Notes under the pieces: model-generated | The model's input: only the letters and a program-made list of their open reading frames with translations | Told to the model about the DNA's origin: nothing | The model's database searches: none | Shown here: piece after piece, positions 16,965-26,726 of the stretch | How positions within the stretch are numbered: position 1 is the first letter of the stretch | How the letters are laid out: each line of letters starts with the position of its first letter | Assembly: GCF_000429645.1 (NCBI RefSeq) | Contig: NZ_AUCG01000016.1 | Coordinates: 434,001-498,000 of the forward strand | Direction: 5' to 3' | DNA from: Niveispirillum irakense DSM 11586 | Lineage (GTDB): Bacteria > Pseudomonadota > Alphaproteobacteria > Azospirillales > Azospirillaceae | DNA: 64,000 nt | Made by a program: the position numbers and the translations under genes

Positions 16965-18368
16965 TCAGATATGGATATCGACCAAGCTGTCGGAGGTGAC
17001 CGACGGCGGGGACAGGGGATTGATCGCGGGATCAGCCTCCGCCTGCTGGCCATAGAGTCTGGTGCCCCGGCGGCCCTGGCCGGCTTCGGCCCATTGGCCG
17101 CCACCGCCATCGCGCAGGGAGAATTGCAGCCCGTCGGGCTGGACCTGCATACCGCCCTGCTCCATCGCCCGCTCAATCAGGCGGGCATCGCGCTGCAGCA
17201 TGTCCAGGGTGGCCGGGCGTTCGGCGGAAATCAGCGCCGTAACCTTGCCATCCTTCATTTCCAGCTTCACCTCCACCCGGCCCAGATGGTCCGGGTCTAT
17301 ATGGACGGTGAGGGTTGTCTGGCCGTTGGATATTGCCTGATCGATCCGCGCCACCAGTTGCTGGGCCGGCGCCAGCGGCGCACCGGCAAAGCGGGGGGCA
17401 CTGATGGCATGGGCAGCGGCACTGTCCCGCCCCGGCAGCACCTGCCCGGCCTGGGTCACGGCCAGCGATGGGTCGGATATGGCGGAACTGCCGCCACCGG
17501 GCAGGGCGGACAGGCTGCCCGCCTCCTCAGCCGGCATCCCGGCCACCGCCATGCCCTCATTCGCGCCTTTCAGGCTGAAGGCGGCGGGGCGGGCCTGGAC
17601 CGGTGCGGCGGCGGTTTGCGTCTGGTTGGGGCTGCTATTGTTGACAGCATCAAAACGTGGACGGGCGCCCCGCCCATTGCCTGTGGGGGCGGGCGCCGCT
17701 GTTCCGGGCGTCACCGACGCGGGCACCGGCACCGTCCCGGAAGCCGCAGCCTCCGCTGCTGCCAGGGCTGCGATGGCCGGCGTTCCTGCCTGCCCGGTCG
17801 GGGCGGGCACTACGCCCGCCCCCGCTTCCCGGAGCTTGAGCGCAGCGGCACCCACCTCATCCGCCGTTAATTGTGCGACCTCATTGCCGGCGGGTCCTGC
17901 CGGCAAAGGCGGTGCCGTTGCGGCCTGGGCCTGCCCCTGCGGGCCGGTGGCTTGCGCGGCCTGCATCTGCGCCATGACCCCGCCGGGGACCGGAGCCGCC
18001 GCATCCACGGACGCATCACCACCGGTCTGCGGTGTGGCAACGCCGGGCGTGCCGCCGGGAAGGGTCACCGCCCCCTGTGCCTGCGGTGCCGTCACCAACC
18101 CCAGCGCCTGCATCAGCCCGGCCATGACGGTGCCATCGACCGTTTGATCCAGGCCCGGCGTCATTTCCCCTTGCGTTGGCGATGGGCCGGCAAGCCCTTT
18201 GCCCCCCACCGCCCCTTCAACCAGCGCGCTAAACCCCTGCCCGCCCTGCGGATTGCCCCCGGCGGTACGGGCAGCATTGGCCGACGCGGTATCACCGCTG
18301 GGCATAGGCGTCATAAGGGCAAGAGGCTGCATGGTCGGGCGATCCGCTTGGCTGAACCAAGCCTGCAT
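16965..18368 (-). CDS. fliK: Flagellar hook-length control protein FliK
   Basis: FliK measures the hook and switches export specificity. The 467-residue product is low-complexity (Ala, Gly, Pro, Thr, Gln) for about 330 residues, as expected for the ruler part. It ends with the folded hook-length control domain: LTVHIDPDHLGRVEVKLEMK, VTALISAERPATLDMLQRDA, then LIERAMEQGGMQVQPDGLQF. There is no secretion signal of Sec type. It leads the fliK-flgD unit. Confidence 0.88.
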   Translation of the reverse strand: MQAWFSQADRPTMQPLALMTPMPSGDTASANAARTAGGNPQGGQGFSALVEGAVGGKGLAGPSPTQGEMTPGLDQTVDGTVMAGLMQALGLVTAPQAQGAVTLPGGTPGVATPQTGGDASVDAAAPVPGGVMAQMQAAQATGPQGQAQAATAPPLPAGPAGNEVAQLTADEVGAAALKLREAGAGVVPAPTGQAGTPAIAALAAAEAAASGTVPVPASVTPGTAAPAPTGNGRGARPRFDAVNNSSPNQTQTAAAPVQARPAAFSLKGANEGMAVAGMPAEEAGSLSALPGGGSSAISDPSLAVTQAGQVLPGRDSAAAHAISAPRFAGAPLAPAQQLVARIDQAISNGQTTLTVHIDPDHLGRVEVKLEMKDGKVTALISAERPATLDMLQRDARLIERAMEQGGMQVQPDGLQFSLRDGGGGQWAEAGQGRRGTRLYGQQAEADPAINPLSPPSVTSDSLVDIHI

Positions 18369-18372
18369 CGTA

Positions 18373-18406
18373 GCGCCGCTTGTTTAAGTCCGCTTTTAAG
18401 CGGCGC
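18373..18406. promoter_or_regulatory. Nested palindrome just upstream of fliK
   Basis: GCGCCGCTT (18373-18381) and AAGCGGCGC (18398-18406) are perfect complements. Inside, CCGCTT-TT-AAGCGG can form an alternative hairpin. The sequence includes TTAAGTCCGCTTTTAA (18384-18399), another member of the recurring TTAA motif group. It begins 5 bases upstream of the fliK start, so it may affect ribosome access as well as transcription. Confidence 0.45.
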
Positions 18407-18541
18407 CCAAGGGAAGGCTCACTGGCGACAAAGCCGAGCGCGCGCGCATCACAAGCGCGTCGAGAATTGAGAGCTGATTATATGGATTTTCTGGTTTGCC
18501 GTAACGGCATCTGCTGGCGCCTGGAACATCTCAGCAGAAAA

Positions 18542-18632
18542 TGGCGGAGGGGATGAGATTCGAACTCACGATACGCTTTTGACGTATACCCGCTTTCCAG
18601 GCGAGCGCCTTCAACCACTCGGCCACCCCTCC
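18542..18632 (-). tRNA. tRNA-Ser (anticodon GGA)
   Basis: The reverse strand folds into a class II tRNA: acceptor stem GGAGGGG/CCCCTCC, D-arm beginning TGGCCGAGTGG, anticodon loop CTGGAAA with GGA, a long variable arm, the T-arm GTTCGAAT and an encoded CCA (18542-18544). Length is 91 bases including CCA. Confidence 0.96.
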
Positions 18633-18695
18633 GCACTGGAGCGGCGCGGAACATAATGATGTCCGCGCAGGTCCGCAAGCCTTCTGTTGCGAAAA

Positions 18696-19286
18696 TCAGA
18701 ACTTTTTATCAAATCCCTTTAATATCAAAGGGCTTACAGTCAAATCCGGCACTGTTTCCAGCGCCAGAAGGGCCTGATATGGGTCCCCTTCCAGGCCGAA
18801 ATGGCTGGCAAAAGCCGGTTCGGTCTTCATGCCGGCCCGCTTGAGCGACCTTATGGCGGCACGGGAGTCGGGGAAAGCCGCCAGCAGCCGCGCCTCCACC
18901 ACCATATGCCGCCAGGCCATCTGCTGTTCCACTGGCCGGGCCTGGGCGAAAATCTCCACCGGTACATCTTGCAGCATGAAGCCGGCCACCAAAGCCGGCC
19001 CGTCGGCGAATTGCCCGATATGCTGGGTGAAACCCGGCAGATGGCCGTAAAGGTGGGGCAGATGCCCGACCAGGGCCGCCGGTTCATCCACGGCGACCAG
19101 GATATCCAGGTCGGAGCCGGGCACCTGGATATCCAGCGGAAAGGTGCCGGCCAGCGCCCAGTCCAGCGGGGCCAAGGCGGCAAACGGATCATGCCGGCGC
19201 AGCAGCGACCAGACATGGCGCTGATCGGCACTGCCGCCGGCCAGATAATCCAGCCGGCGGAAATCCGGCAAAGCCGGTTCAGCCAT
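18696..19286 (-). CDS. DUF4269 nucleotidyltransferase-like protein
   Basis: The 196-residue protein matches the DUF4269 pattern: DYLAGGSADQRHVWSLLRRH near the start, then LDWALAGTFPLDIQVPGSDL with a DxD-like SDLDI. The fold is expected to be nucleotidyltransferase-like, but the substrate is unknown for the family. The ATG at 19284-19286 overlaps the end of the upstream yggS-type gene and is preceded by GAGG inside it, so translation is probably coupled. A longer reading that starts 24 bases earlier has no better ribosome site. Confidence 0.75.
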   Translation of the reverse strand: MAEPALPDFRRLDYLAGGSADQRHVWSLLRRHDPFAALAPLDWALAGTFPLDIQVPGSDLDILVAVDEPAALVGHLPHLYGHLPGFTQHIGQFADGPALVAGFMLQDVPVEIFAQARPVEQQMAWRHMVVEARLLAAFPDSRAAIRSLKRAGMKTEPAFASHFGLEGDPYQALLALETVPDLTVSPLILKGFDKKF

Positions 19287-19995
19287 GATCCTCGCCATCA
19301 TTGGCCGCAACCTTCACCCGCTCCCCGAAAATGGCGGTGCCAACACGGACATAGGTCGCCCCCAGGCGGGTGGCGACATCGTAATCGCCGCTCATCCCCA
19401 TGGAGAGTTCGGCGATGCCATGGCGCCGCGCCAGTTCCGCCAGCAGGGCGAAATGTAGCGACGCCTCTTCCTCCACCGGCGGGATGCACATCAGGCCGGC
19501 AATCTCCAGCCCGTGCTGCTCACGGCATTCAGCCAGGAAAGCACCCAGATCCGCCGGCGCGATGCCGGCCTTCTGCGGCTCCTCGCCCGTATTCACCTCG
19601 ACAAACAGCTTGGGCAGGCGGCCCTGGCGACGGCCTTCCTCGGCCAGGGCAGCGGCCAGCTTGGGCCGGTCCAGGGTCTGGATCACATCGAACAGGGCAA
19701 CGGCTTCCTTCACCTTGTTGGTCTGCAAAGGGCCGATCAGGTGCAGTTCAATATCCGGATAGCGCTCCCGCAGGGCCGGGAACTTGGATTTGGCTTCCTG
19801 TACCCGGTTCTCCCCGAACACGCGATGTCCGGCGGCCAGCGCCGCCTCCAGCCTTTCCAGCGGCTGCACCTTGGACACGGCGATCAGCGTGACCGCATCC
19901 GGATCGCGACCGACCGACCGGGCCTCTGTGGCCAGCGTGTCGCGGATGGCGGTCAGATTGGCGGCAATGTCGGTGGAAGGGGTCGATACGGTCAT
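19279..19995 (-). CDS. yggS: YggS/PROSC-family PLP homeostasis protein
   Basis: This family binds pyridoxal phosphate on a single-domain alanine-racemase-like barrel and buffers the cofactor. The 238-residue product shows the PLP lysine in TLIAVSKVQP (about residue 41), then HRVFGENRVQEAKSKF, LHLIGPLQTNKVKEAVALFD, LPKLFVEVNTGEEPQKAGI and a final LSMGMSGDYDVATRLGATYV then RVGTAIFGER. I set the start at the ATG at 19993-19995, since an upstream extension shows no family similarity. Confidence 0.93.
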   Translation of the reverse strand: MTVSTPSTDIAANLTAIRDTLATEARSVGRDPDAVTLIAVSKVQPLERLEAALAAGHRVFGENRVQEAKSKFPALRERYPDIELHLIGPLQTNKVKEAVALFDVIQTLDRPKLAAALAEEGRRQGRLPKLFVEVNTGEEPQKAGIAPADLGAFLAECREQHGLEIAGLMCIPPVEEEASLHFALLAELARRHGIAELSMGMSGDYDVATRLGATYVRVGTAIFGERVKVAANDGEDHG

Positions 19996-20152
19996 GATGA
20001 TGCCCAATGCTGGCTTTCGGTGATACTGGTGGTGGGGCTGGACTTTGGTGCCCGGCAACCCACCTGTTGCCCACCTGTGCCATAATCCTGCCCGACGGGC
20101 CACCTAGTCCGTTATCTTATCGCCCGCCACTTGACCGGACCCAGAAGACAGC

Positions 20153-21238
20153 ATGCAGACGACGACCCGCAGCAGCGCCGCCCGCCGCCTCCTGCCGCTT
20201 GCCACCCTGCTGGCCCTGGCCACAACACAAGCAGCCCAGGCCGCCAGCATGGAATTTGACTGGCGGGGCATCGGTCAGGTGACCGGCGTGCGCGCCACCG
20301 ATGTGCCGCGCGGCAGCGGCGATGGCTGGAACGCCTATGCCGGCTATGCCCTGTCCGGCGACGCCAATGTCATCACCGATAGCGGCCTGTCCTATGGGTT
20401 GAGCGGCACTGTCGGTTCCGGCGATTACGAGAAGAGCCTGGACCGGCCCGGCAACAATGCCGACCTGACCATGAGCGAGGTCTATGTCCATGTCACCTCG
20501 GCCTGGGGCCGGGTACGGATCGGCGATGACGATGGTGCCGCCAAGCGCGCCATCGACATGCTGCCGCTGCTGGCCGGCGGCCAGATGGACGGGTTCTGGG
20601 CCAATACGGAGGGGGCCGGCTCCTACTGGAACCATCTGGGCCGCGACAGCGACGATGCCACCAAGGTGCTGTATGAGACACCACGCCTGATGGGCCTGCG
20701 GGCCGGTGTCTCCTATGCCTGGAAGCGCGACAGTCTGGTGGAGAATATCAAGAAGGAATCCCCCATCCCGGCAGAGCGGGACATGTGGGAATTCGGCCTG
20801 AATTATCAGGGCGACTATCGTGCCTTCTCCTATGAACTGGCCGCCGGCTATGTGCGTGGGGAGGCTGGTGCCCCCGGCATCCATGATACCGAAAGCCTGA
20901 AGCTGGCCGGCCTGCTGCTCTATGGCGGTTTTTCTGCCGGTGCGATCTGGACCGATGATGGCAAAAGCGGCCAGCCCGACGGCATTGGCTCTTCCACCGG
21001 CCTCACCCTGATGGGCAGCTATGAGAATGGCCCCTATGGGCTGGCTGTCTGGTGGCAGGGGTCCGAACGCGGTCGGGTAGAAGATTACAACGCCTATGGC
21101 ATGGGCCTGTCCTGGCGCTTCTATGAACAGACGTCGCTGGGCTTCGATCTGGTCCGCTATGACGCCGACCGGCTGGCTGGCTTTGGGGAAAGTGCCAAGG
21201 GCTGGTCTGGCGCACTGACCCTGCAGACGCGGATCTGA
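20153..21238 (+). CDS. Outer-membrane porin
   Basis: The 361-residue product has a signal peptide ([20 protein letters not shown]) and a beta-barrel composition: alternating aromatic/Gly strands such as [17 protein letters not shown] and [20 protein letters not shown]. The [15 protein letters not shown] segment is typical of the constriction region of alphaproteobacterial porins. The protein ends ...ALTLQTRI without the classical terminal Phe. It is probably a general trimeric porin; the solute preference cannot be read. A terminator follows. Confidence 0.85.
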   Translation: MQTTTRSSAARRLLPLATLLALATTQAAQAASMEFDWRGIGQVTGVRATDVPRGSGDGWNAYAGYALSGDANVITDSGLSYGLSGTVGSGDYEKSLDRPGNNADLTMSEVYVHVTSAWGRVRIGDDDGAAKRAIDMLPLLAGGQMDGFWANTEGAGSYWNHLGRDSDDATKVLYETPRLMGLRAGVSYAWKRDSLVENIKKESPIPAERDMWEFGLNYQGDYRAFSYELAAGYVRGEAGAPGIHDTESLKLAGLLLYGGFSAGAIWTDDGKSGQPDGIGSSTGLTLMGSYENGPYGLAVWWQGSERGRVEDYNAYGMGLSWRFYEQTSLGFDLVRYDADRLAGFGESAKGWSGALTLQTRI

Positions 21239-21277
21239 CGCCCAGGAAAGGGAACAGGGTTAAGTCTCTATCCGAGA

Positions 21278-21305
21278 GGCGGCGGGCCGGTTCTGCCGCC
21301 TTTTT
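21278..21305 (+). terminator. Terminator after the porin gene
   Basis: GGCGGC and GCCGCC form the stem, followed by TTTTT, 40 bases after the porin stop. Confidence 0.88.
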
Positions 21306-21468
21306 ACTGGCGGTGAAAGGGGGGCTTACGACCGATTCGCCCCCCTCACCTGCCGCAAACCCTTTCCTTCTATGTGAAATTCACCCATCTCCCGCGCTTG
21401 ACCCGTGCCCTCCACCCGGTCAAAAGTCGCGATCCCATCATTCTCCCAACTTTTTTCAGGGGAAAGCC

Positions 21469-23460
21469 ATGTCTTCGGCCGACGTGCCCGTTTCCAGCGC
21501 CCAGGTTGCCATTACGCTGCCCGATGGCAGTGTGCGGACCTATGCGCAGGGCACTACCGGGGCCGACGTGGCCGCCTCCATCGCCAAGTCGCTGGCCAAG
21601 GCCGCACTGGCGGTCAAGATCGACGGCGAGGTCAAGGATCTCGCCCTGCCGATCAAGCAGGATGCGCGCCTGGAAATCGTCACGGATAAGAATGCCGATG
21701 TGGCATTGGACCTGATCCGTCACGACGCCGCCCATATCATGGCCGAAGCCGTGCAGGAGCTTTATCCCGGCACGCAGGTGACGATCGGCCCGGCCATCGC
21801 CACGGGCTTCTATTATGATTTCGCCCGCGACACGCCGTTCACGCCCGACGATCTGGTGAAGATCGAAAAGCGGATGCACGAGATCGTGGACGAGAACCGC
21901 CCCTTCACGCGTGAGGAATGGGACCGGACGGAAGCCATCGAGCATTTCAAGTCGATCGGTGAGAAGTACAAGGCCCAGATCATCGAGGATCTGCCGGCTT
22001 CTGAGACGATCACCATCTATCGCCAGGGCAAATGGTACGATCTGTGCCGGGGCCCCCATCTGCCCAGCACGGCCCGCGTCGGCCATGCCTTCAAGCTGAT
22101 GAAGGTGGCCGGTGCCTATTGGCGTGGTGACGCCAAGAACGCCATGCTTCAGCGCATCTATGGCACCGCCTGGCGGACCGAGAAGGAACTGGCCGACCAT
22201 CTGCACCAGATCGAGGAAGCGGAAAAGCGCGACCATCGCAAGCTGGGCCGCGAGATGGACCTGTTCCATGTGCAGGAAGAGGCCGTCGGCTCCGTCTTCT
22301 GGCACCCCAAGGGCTGGGCGCTGTATCAGGCGCTGGAAAACTATATCCGCGCCAAGCTGAAGGTTGCCGGCTATGTGGAGGTGCGTACACCGCAGCTCTA
22401 TGACAGCAGCCTGTTCAAGGCATCTGGCCACTGGGATATGTATGGCGACAACATGTTCAAGATCCGCGAGTCGGTGGCGGAAGACGGGACGGAGAAGTTC
22501 CTGGGCGTGAAGCCGATGAACTGCCCGGCCCATGTGCAGATTTTCCGCCAGGGGCTGAAAAGCTATCGCGACCTGCCGCTGCGCATGGCCGAATTCGGCA
22601 ATTGCCACCGCAATGAGCCGTCGGGCGCCCTGCACGGTATCCTGCGCGTGCGCAACTTCACCCAGGATGACGCGCATATCTTCTGTACCGAGGATCAGGT
22701 CGGCGACGAGGCGAAGGAATATTTCGCGCTCCAGCTTGGCGTGTACAAGGATCTGGGCTTCGACAAGATCGCCGTGAAGCTGGCACTGCGCCCGGATGTG
22801 CGTCTGGGCACCGACGATACCTGGGATAAGGCCGAAGAAAGCCTGCGCGTGGCGCTGCGTGCCAACGACCTGGAATTCGAGGAACTGCCCGGCGAAGGCG
22901 CCTTCTATGGCCCGAAGGTGGAATTCCACCTGACCGACGCCATCGGCCGGTCCTGGCAGTGCGGCACCCTGCAGCTTGATTTCCAACTGCCGGAACGCCT
23001 CGATGCCAGCTATATCGGCCAGGATGGCGCCAAGCACCGCCCGGTCATGCTGCACCGGGCCATCCTGGGCAGCCTGGAACGTTTCATCGGCATGATGATC
23101 GAACATTATGCCGGCAAGTTCCCGCTCTGGCTGGCCCCGACCCAGATCACCGTCGCCACCATCGTGTCGGATGCGGATGCTTATGCGGAAAAGGTCGCCA
23201 AGGCCCTGAAAAAGGCCGGTTTGCGGGTGGAACTTGACACCCGCAACGAGAAGATCAATCTGAAGGTCAGGGAACACAGCTTGGCCAAGGTGCCTGTGAT
23301 GCTGGTGGTGGGCGCGCGGGAGGCGGAACAAAATACCGTCGCCATGCGTCGTCTGGGCTCCAATGCGCAGGAATTCCTTGCCCTGGATGACGCCATCGCT
23401 AAGCTGTCGGCAGAGGCGCGGCCCCCGGCGGGCAGCGACTCGACCGATTCCGCGTTCTGA
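21469..23460 (+). CDS. thrS: Threonyl-tRNA synthetase
   Basis: ThrS charges tRNA-Thr. The 663-residue enzyme has an N-terminal TGS domain ([20 protein letters not shown]), an editing domain ([20 protein letters not shown]), and the class II catalytic core. The core carries the zinc site ([10 protein letters not shown]), [20 protein letters not shown] and the motif 3 region ([14 protein letters not shown]). An anticodon-binding domain ends the protein. The ATG at 21469 with AGGGGA upstream is preferred over an in-frame start 156 bases earlier that adds an unrelated tail. infC follows after 109 bases. Confidence 0.97.
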   Translation: MSSADVPVSSAQVAITLPDGSVRTYAQGTTGADVAASIAKSLAKAALAVKIDGEVKDLALPIKQDARLEIVTDKNADVALDLIRHDAAHIMAEAVQELYPGTQVTIGPAIATGFYYDFARDTPFTPDDLVKIEKRMHEIVDENRPFTREEWDRTEAIEHFKSIGEKYKAQIIEDLPASETITIYRQGKWYDLCRGPHLPSTARVGHAFKLMKVAGAYWRGDAKNAMLQRIYGTAWRTEKELADHLHQIEEAEKRDHRKLGREMDLFHVQEEAVGSVFWHPKGWALYQALENYIRAKLKVAGYVEVRTPQLYDSSLFKASGHWDMYGDNMFKIRESVAEDGTEKFLGVKPMNCPAHVQIFRQGLKSYRDLPLRMAEFGNCHRNEPSGALHGILRVRNFTQDDAHIFCTEDQVGDEAKEYFALQLGVYKDLGFDKIAVKLALRPDVRLGTDDTWDKAEESLRVALRANDLEFEELPGEGAFYGPKVEFHLTDAIGRSWQCGTLQLDFQLPERLDASYIGQDGAKHRPVMLHRAILGSLERFIGMMIEHYAGKFPLWLAPTQITVATIVSDADAYAEKVAKALKKAGLRVELDTRNEKINLKVREHSLAKVPVMLVVGAREAEQNTVAMRRLGSNAQEFLALDDAIAKLSAEARPPAGSDSTDSAF

Positions 23461-23569
23461 TATAGTCTACACATCAATCGCACCAACCGGATGCGCCACC
23501 GCCCCTGAACGGGACGGCAGTTCCCGTCACCAGCGCGGTGGCCATCCAAGGTAAATAGGAGAAGTTTCC

Positions 23570-24109
23570 ATAGCCAGGCCTACCAACCAGGACCGCGAAC
23601 CGCAACGCGACGGTCCCCGCATCAATCGTGAGATCAATGTCCGCTCCGTGCGTCTTGTCGATGCCGAAGGTGAGATGGTCGGCGTCGTCAGTCTGCGCGA
23701 TGCCCTGTTCGCCGCGGAGGAAGCTGGCCTCGACCTGGTCGAGGTGAGCCCGAACGCCGATCCGCCGGTCTGCAAAATCCTCGACTATGGCAAGTACAAG
23801 TACGAGGCGCAGAAGAAGGCCAACGAGGCCCGCAAGAAGCAGAAGATCATCGAGGTCAAGGAAATCAAGCTGCGTCCGAACATCGACGAGCATGATTACG
23901 ACATCAAGATGAAGGCCATGCGCCGCTTCCTGGAAGAAGGCGACAAGGTCAAGGTCACCATGCGTTTCCGTGGCCGTGAAATGGCCCACCAGGATATCGG
24001 CATGAATGTGCTGGTGAAGGTGCGCGACACGCTGGAAGACCTGGGCAAGGTCGAACAGATGCCGAAGCTGGAAGGCAAGCAGATGATCATGGTGCTGGCA
24101 CCGCGCTGA
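23570..24109 (+). CDS. infC: Translation initiation factor IF-3, apparent AUA start
   Basis: IF-3 binds the 30S subunit and rejects non-standard start codons. The protein reads [20 protein letters not shown] then [20 protein letters not shown], which is the full family N-terminus, and ends at the usual length of about 179 residues. In this frame a TAA lies at 23552-23554. No ATG, GTG or TTG occurs between it and GTG 23648, which would delete the conserved INREI block. AGGAGA at 23557-23562 is spaced seven bases from ATA at 23570, so initiation at AUA is the best reading. Known infC genes use rare starts such as AUU so that IF-3 represses its own translation; the same logic would apply here. 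Confidence 0.93.
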   Translation: MARPTNQDREPQRDGPRINREINVRSVRLVDAEGEMVGVVSLRDALFAAEEAGLDLVEVSPNADPPVCKILDYGKYKYEAQKKANEARKKQKIIEVKEIKLRPNIDEHDYDIKMKAMRRFLEEGDKVKVTMRFRGREMAHQDIGMNVLVKVRDTLEDLGKVEQMPKLEGKQMIMVLAPR

Positions 24110-24145
24110 GCGGACCGCCGATATCATTATCGCTTCCTGCAAAGA

Positions 24146-24173
24146 AGGGTCGCCCTGGTGGGCGGCCCTTTTT
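24146..24173 (+). terminator. Terminator after infC
   Basis: AAGGGTCGCC and GGCGGCCCTT form a 10-bp stem with a six-base loop and a following T-run. Confidence 0.9.
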
Positions 24174-24310
24174 CGTTATCGCCGCGCCGCCACCGCCCCT
24201 ATGCGGATGCACTCAATCGACCCGATACATTTTTCGTTATGCTGCGCAGATAGGGCGGAAAGATCGGCGTGAGGTCGCTTCCGCTGGTTTCAATCGGCGG
24301 AGCGCCGCGC

Positions 24311-25969
24311 ATGCGTATCTCGACAAAAATCCTGGCACCGGTCGCCATCCTTTCCCTGGTCGCCGCCATTGTCACCACCACCGCCCTCTGGTCGAAAGCA
24401 CGGGTGGATACCCTCACCACCCAACTGAACCGGGTGAATAGCGCCGCCTTGGCCGCTTCAGAGATGCGATCCACCAGCCGCGCCTTGCAGCGTGATGCCC
24501 TCAATCTGATTTTCGAGCCGGCGGAAGGTCGGGCGGATATTGAGCAACGCTTTATCAAGCGGTTGAAAACGCTGAATGATGCTGCAAGCGATCTGATTGT
24601 CTCCGGCAGCGGCGACCGGGCAGACCTGACCCGGATGGCCGACCTGCAGCGGCAGGTCGCTGCCGATCTGGAGGCGGTGCGGACCGCCGCTGCCACCGAC
24701 CCCGTCGCCGCTCACACCCTTTTCCGGGAGAAACTGCGCACTGATGAGCGGGCGGCATCGGAACGCACCGACCCCTATATCGCCAACCTGCAAAAGCGGG
24801 CGGGTGAAATGACGGCCGAACTGGCGGCATTGGAGATTGAGACCCGGTGGGCACTGGCCCTGATCGCGCTGATCGGCATTGCCGGCGGTGTTGGCCTGTC
24901 CCTGCTTGTCGCGATTAAGGGCGTGACCCAGCCGCTGGGGCGGCTGACCGGTGCGATGATGCGTCTGGCCGATAATGATTTCAGCATTCGGCTGACCGAG
25001 GACCAGCGCACCGACGAGCTGGGTGCCATGGCCCGGGCCGTGGCGGTCTTCCGTGACGGTATGGCGCGCGCGGCGGAACTGGCCGGCGAGAAGGAGCGCG
25101 AGCAGGCAGCACAAGAGGCCCGGCGGCAGGCCCGCGACCTGCTGATGCGGGAATTCGTGCAACGCATGGACAGCATCGCCACCGAACTGGCAACCGGGGC
25201 CGGTGGCCTGCAGAGCGAAGCGACCGATCTGCGTGATGCCGCGACGCAGGGCGCCGACCGGACGGGGGCTGCGGCAACCGCCTCCAATCGCACCGCCGGC
25301 AATGTCCAGACAGTGGCGGCTGCCACAGAGGAACTGGCCGCCTCCATCGGCGAGATCAGCCGTCAAGCCGGTCAGGCGGCGGTGGTCGCGCGGCAAGGGG
25401 CAGAAACCGCCAATAGCAGCGCCCAGGAAATGGAAGCGCTGAACCATGCCGTCGCGGCCATTGCGGAAATGGTCAGCCTGATCGACGGCATCGCCGCCCA
25501 GACCAACCTGCTGGCCCTGAATGCGACGATCGAGGCGGCACGCGCCGGTGATGCCGGCAAGGGCTTTGCCGTCGTCGCGTCAGAGGTGAAGATTCTGGCC
25601 AACCAGACCGGCAGCGTGACTGAAGATATCCGCAGCCGCGTCGGTCACATCCAGACGGTGATGCGGGGGGCCGTAGATGCCATCAGCCGCATCGTCACCG
25701 CCATGCAGAACATCCAGGCCATGAATTCTGGCATCGCGGCGGCCGTGGAACAGCAGGCGGCCGCCACGGCCGAGATCACCCGCAATGTGCAGGCCGCCGC
25801 CCAGGGCACCGACGAAATCCGCCAGGATCTGGAAGGGCTTCGCGCCGTGGCCGCGCAGACGGGCTTCGCAGCCGGCCGCCTGACCGGATCGGCAGACGGC
25901 TTGGCCGATCAAGCGGCCAGCCTGCGCAGCAATGTGTCAGGCTTCGTCGACCGGCTGGAGGCGGCGTGA
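24311..25969 (+). CDS. Methyl-accepting chemotaxis protein
   Basis: The 552-residue chemoreceptor has a first membrane helix ([20 protein letters not shown]), a helical periplasmic ligand domain (about 30-185) and a second helix ([20 protein letters not shown]). A HAMP domain follows (about 205-260, including [20 protein letters not shown]), then the signalling hairpin with the highly conserved tip [20 protein letters not shown] and [17 protein letters not shown]. No C-terminal CheR-binding pentapeptide is present. The ATG at 24311 has GGAG nearby; an upstream GTG in frame is less likely. The ligand is unknown. Confidence 0.94.
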   Translation: MRISTKILAPVAILSLVAAIVTTTALWSKARVDTLTTQLNRVNSAALAASEMRSTSRALQRDALNLIFEPAEGRADIEQRFIKRLKTLNDAASDLIVSGSGDRADLTRMADLQRQVAADLEAVRTAAATDPVAAHTLFREKLRTDERAASERTDPYIANLQKRAGEMTAELAALEIETRWALALIALIGIAGGVGLSLLVAIKGVTQPLGRLTGAMMRLADNDFSIRLTEDQRTDELGAMARAVAVFRDGMARAAELAGEKEREQAAQEARRQARDLLMREFVQRMDSIATELATGAGGLQSEATDLRDAATQGADRTGAAATASNRTAGNVQTVAAATEELAASIGEISRQAGQAAVVARQGAETANSSAQEMEALNHAVAAIAEMVSLIDGIAAQTNLLALNATIEAARAGDAGKGFAVVASEVKILANQTGSVTEDIRSRVGHIQTVMRGAVDAISRIVTAMQNIQAMNSGIAAAVEQQAAATAEITRNVQAAAQGTDEIRQDLEGLRAVAAQTGFAAGRLTGSADGLADQAASLRSNVSGFVDRLEAA

Positions 25970-25991
25970 GCAGCCCCCGCCCGACACCGGA

Positions 25992-26546
25992 TCAGGGCTT
26001 CGCCGCCGGTGCGGATTTGGCCTTGTAGGCCCGGAGCTGCTGGTTGAAGCGGTCGGCGAAAAGCTGCATGGCGGAGATGGTCAGATCATGCTGTGCCGTC
26101 AGTGATAGATAATCATGCACGCTCAGCTTGGCGATATTGGCCTGGACCAGCTTGTCCAGACAGGCGTTGAAGGCTTCCGACTCGGTCACATAGGTCTTCA
26201 CCGTGACCTGCGCCTTGCGCATCTCCTCATCCGTGGCCTTGGTGCCATCGGGCAGGGTGCCGGGCGGCTTGGGCCGGGTACAGCCGTTGGAACCGGCAGC
26301 GGGGGCAGCGGCCTTGGCCTGCCCTTCCGTCTGCTTCACGATATCGCCCATGGTGGGCAGGTTTGCAGCCGGCAGCGCCGGCCCCGCAGCGGCGGGGGCC
26401 GCTGGCTGGGTCGCCTGACGCACGATATCGCCCATGGTGGGCCCGGTGGGCGTGGTCGGCTGGTTCTGGACGGAAGCCTGCGCGGTGCCGGCACCGGCAG
26501 CCAGACACAGGCAGAGCAGAAGACGCGACGGCAGGGACACGGACAT
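25992..26546 (-). CDS. Small secreted protein with duplicated PTMGDIV motif
   Basis: The 184-residue product has a signal peptide (LPSRLLLCLCLAAGAGTAQA) and a low-complexity Ala/Pro segment. In it the sequence PTMGDIVRQ is repeated as PTMGDIVKQ about 35 residues later. A C-terminal helical domain with two cysteines (one in SNGCTRPKPPGTLPDGTKAT, one in AFNACLDKLVQANI) follows, ending basic (KAKSAPAAKP). I recognise no family. It is convergent with the chemoreceptor gene (22-base gap) and divergent from murI. The repeated motif looks like a short binding peptide; function unknown. Confidence 0.65.
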   Translation of the reverse strand: MSVSLPSRLLLCLCLAAGAGTAQASVQNQPTTPTGPTMGDIVRQATQPAAPAAAGPALPAANLPTMGDIVKQTEGQAKAAAPAAGSNGCTRPKPPGTLPDGTKATDEEMRKAQVTVKTYVTESEAFNACLDKLVQANIAKLSVHDYLSLTAQHDLTISAMQLFADRFNQQLRAYKAKSAPAAKP

Positions 26547-26726
26547 GGTAGGCGGATCACTCCGGAAACCGGTTTCGGAACTGGGGGGAGTTAGGCACAA
26601 GCTCCCCTCGCTGGCAAGCCTGCCACGCCATCAATCGGCCCTTCCTTCGCCATCAACCCATGCTAAACCGGGAGCAGTACCCCCAAGGCCGGGGTGTCGG
26701 CGCGACAGGCAGGCAGGGCGACAGGG

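Noticed and set aside
21370-23331. A 653-codon minus-strand open frame opposite thrS
   Set aside because: It is a shadow of thrS without recognisable domains or a ribosome site.
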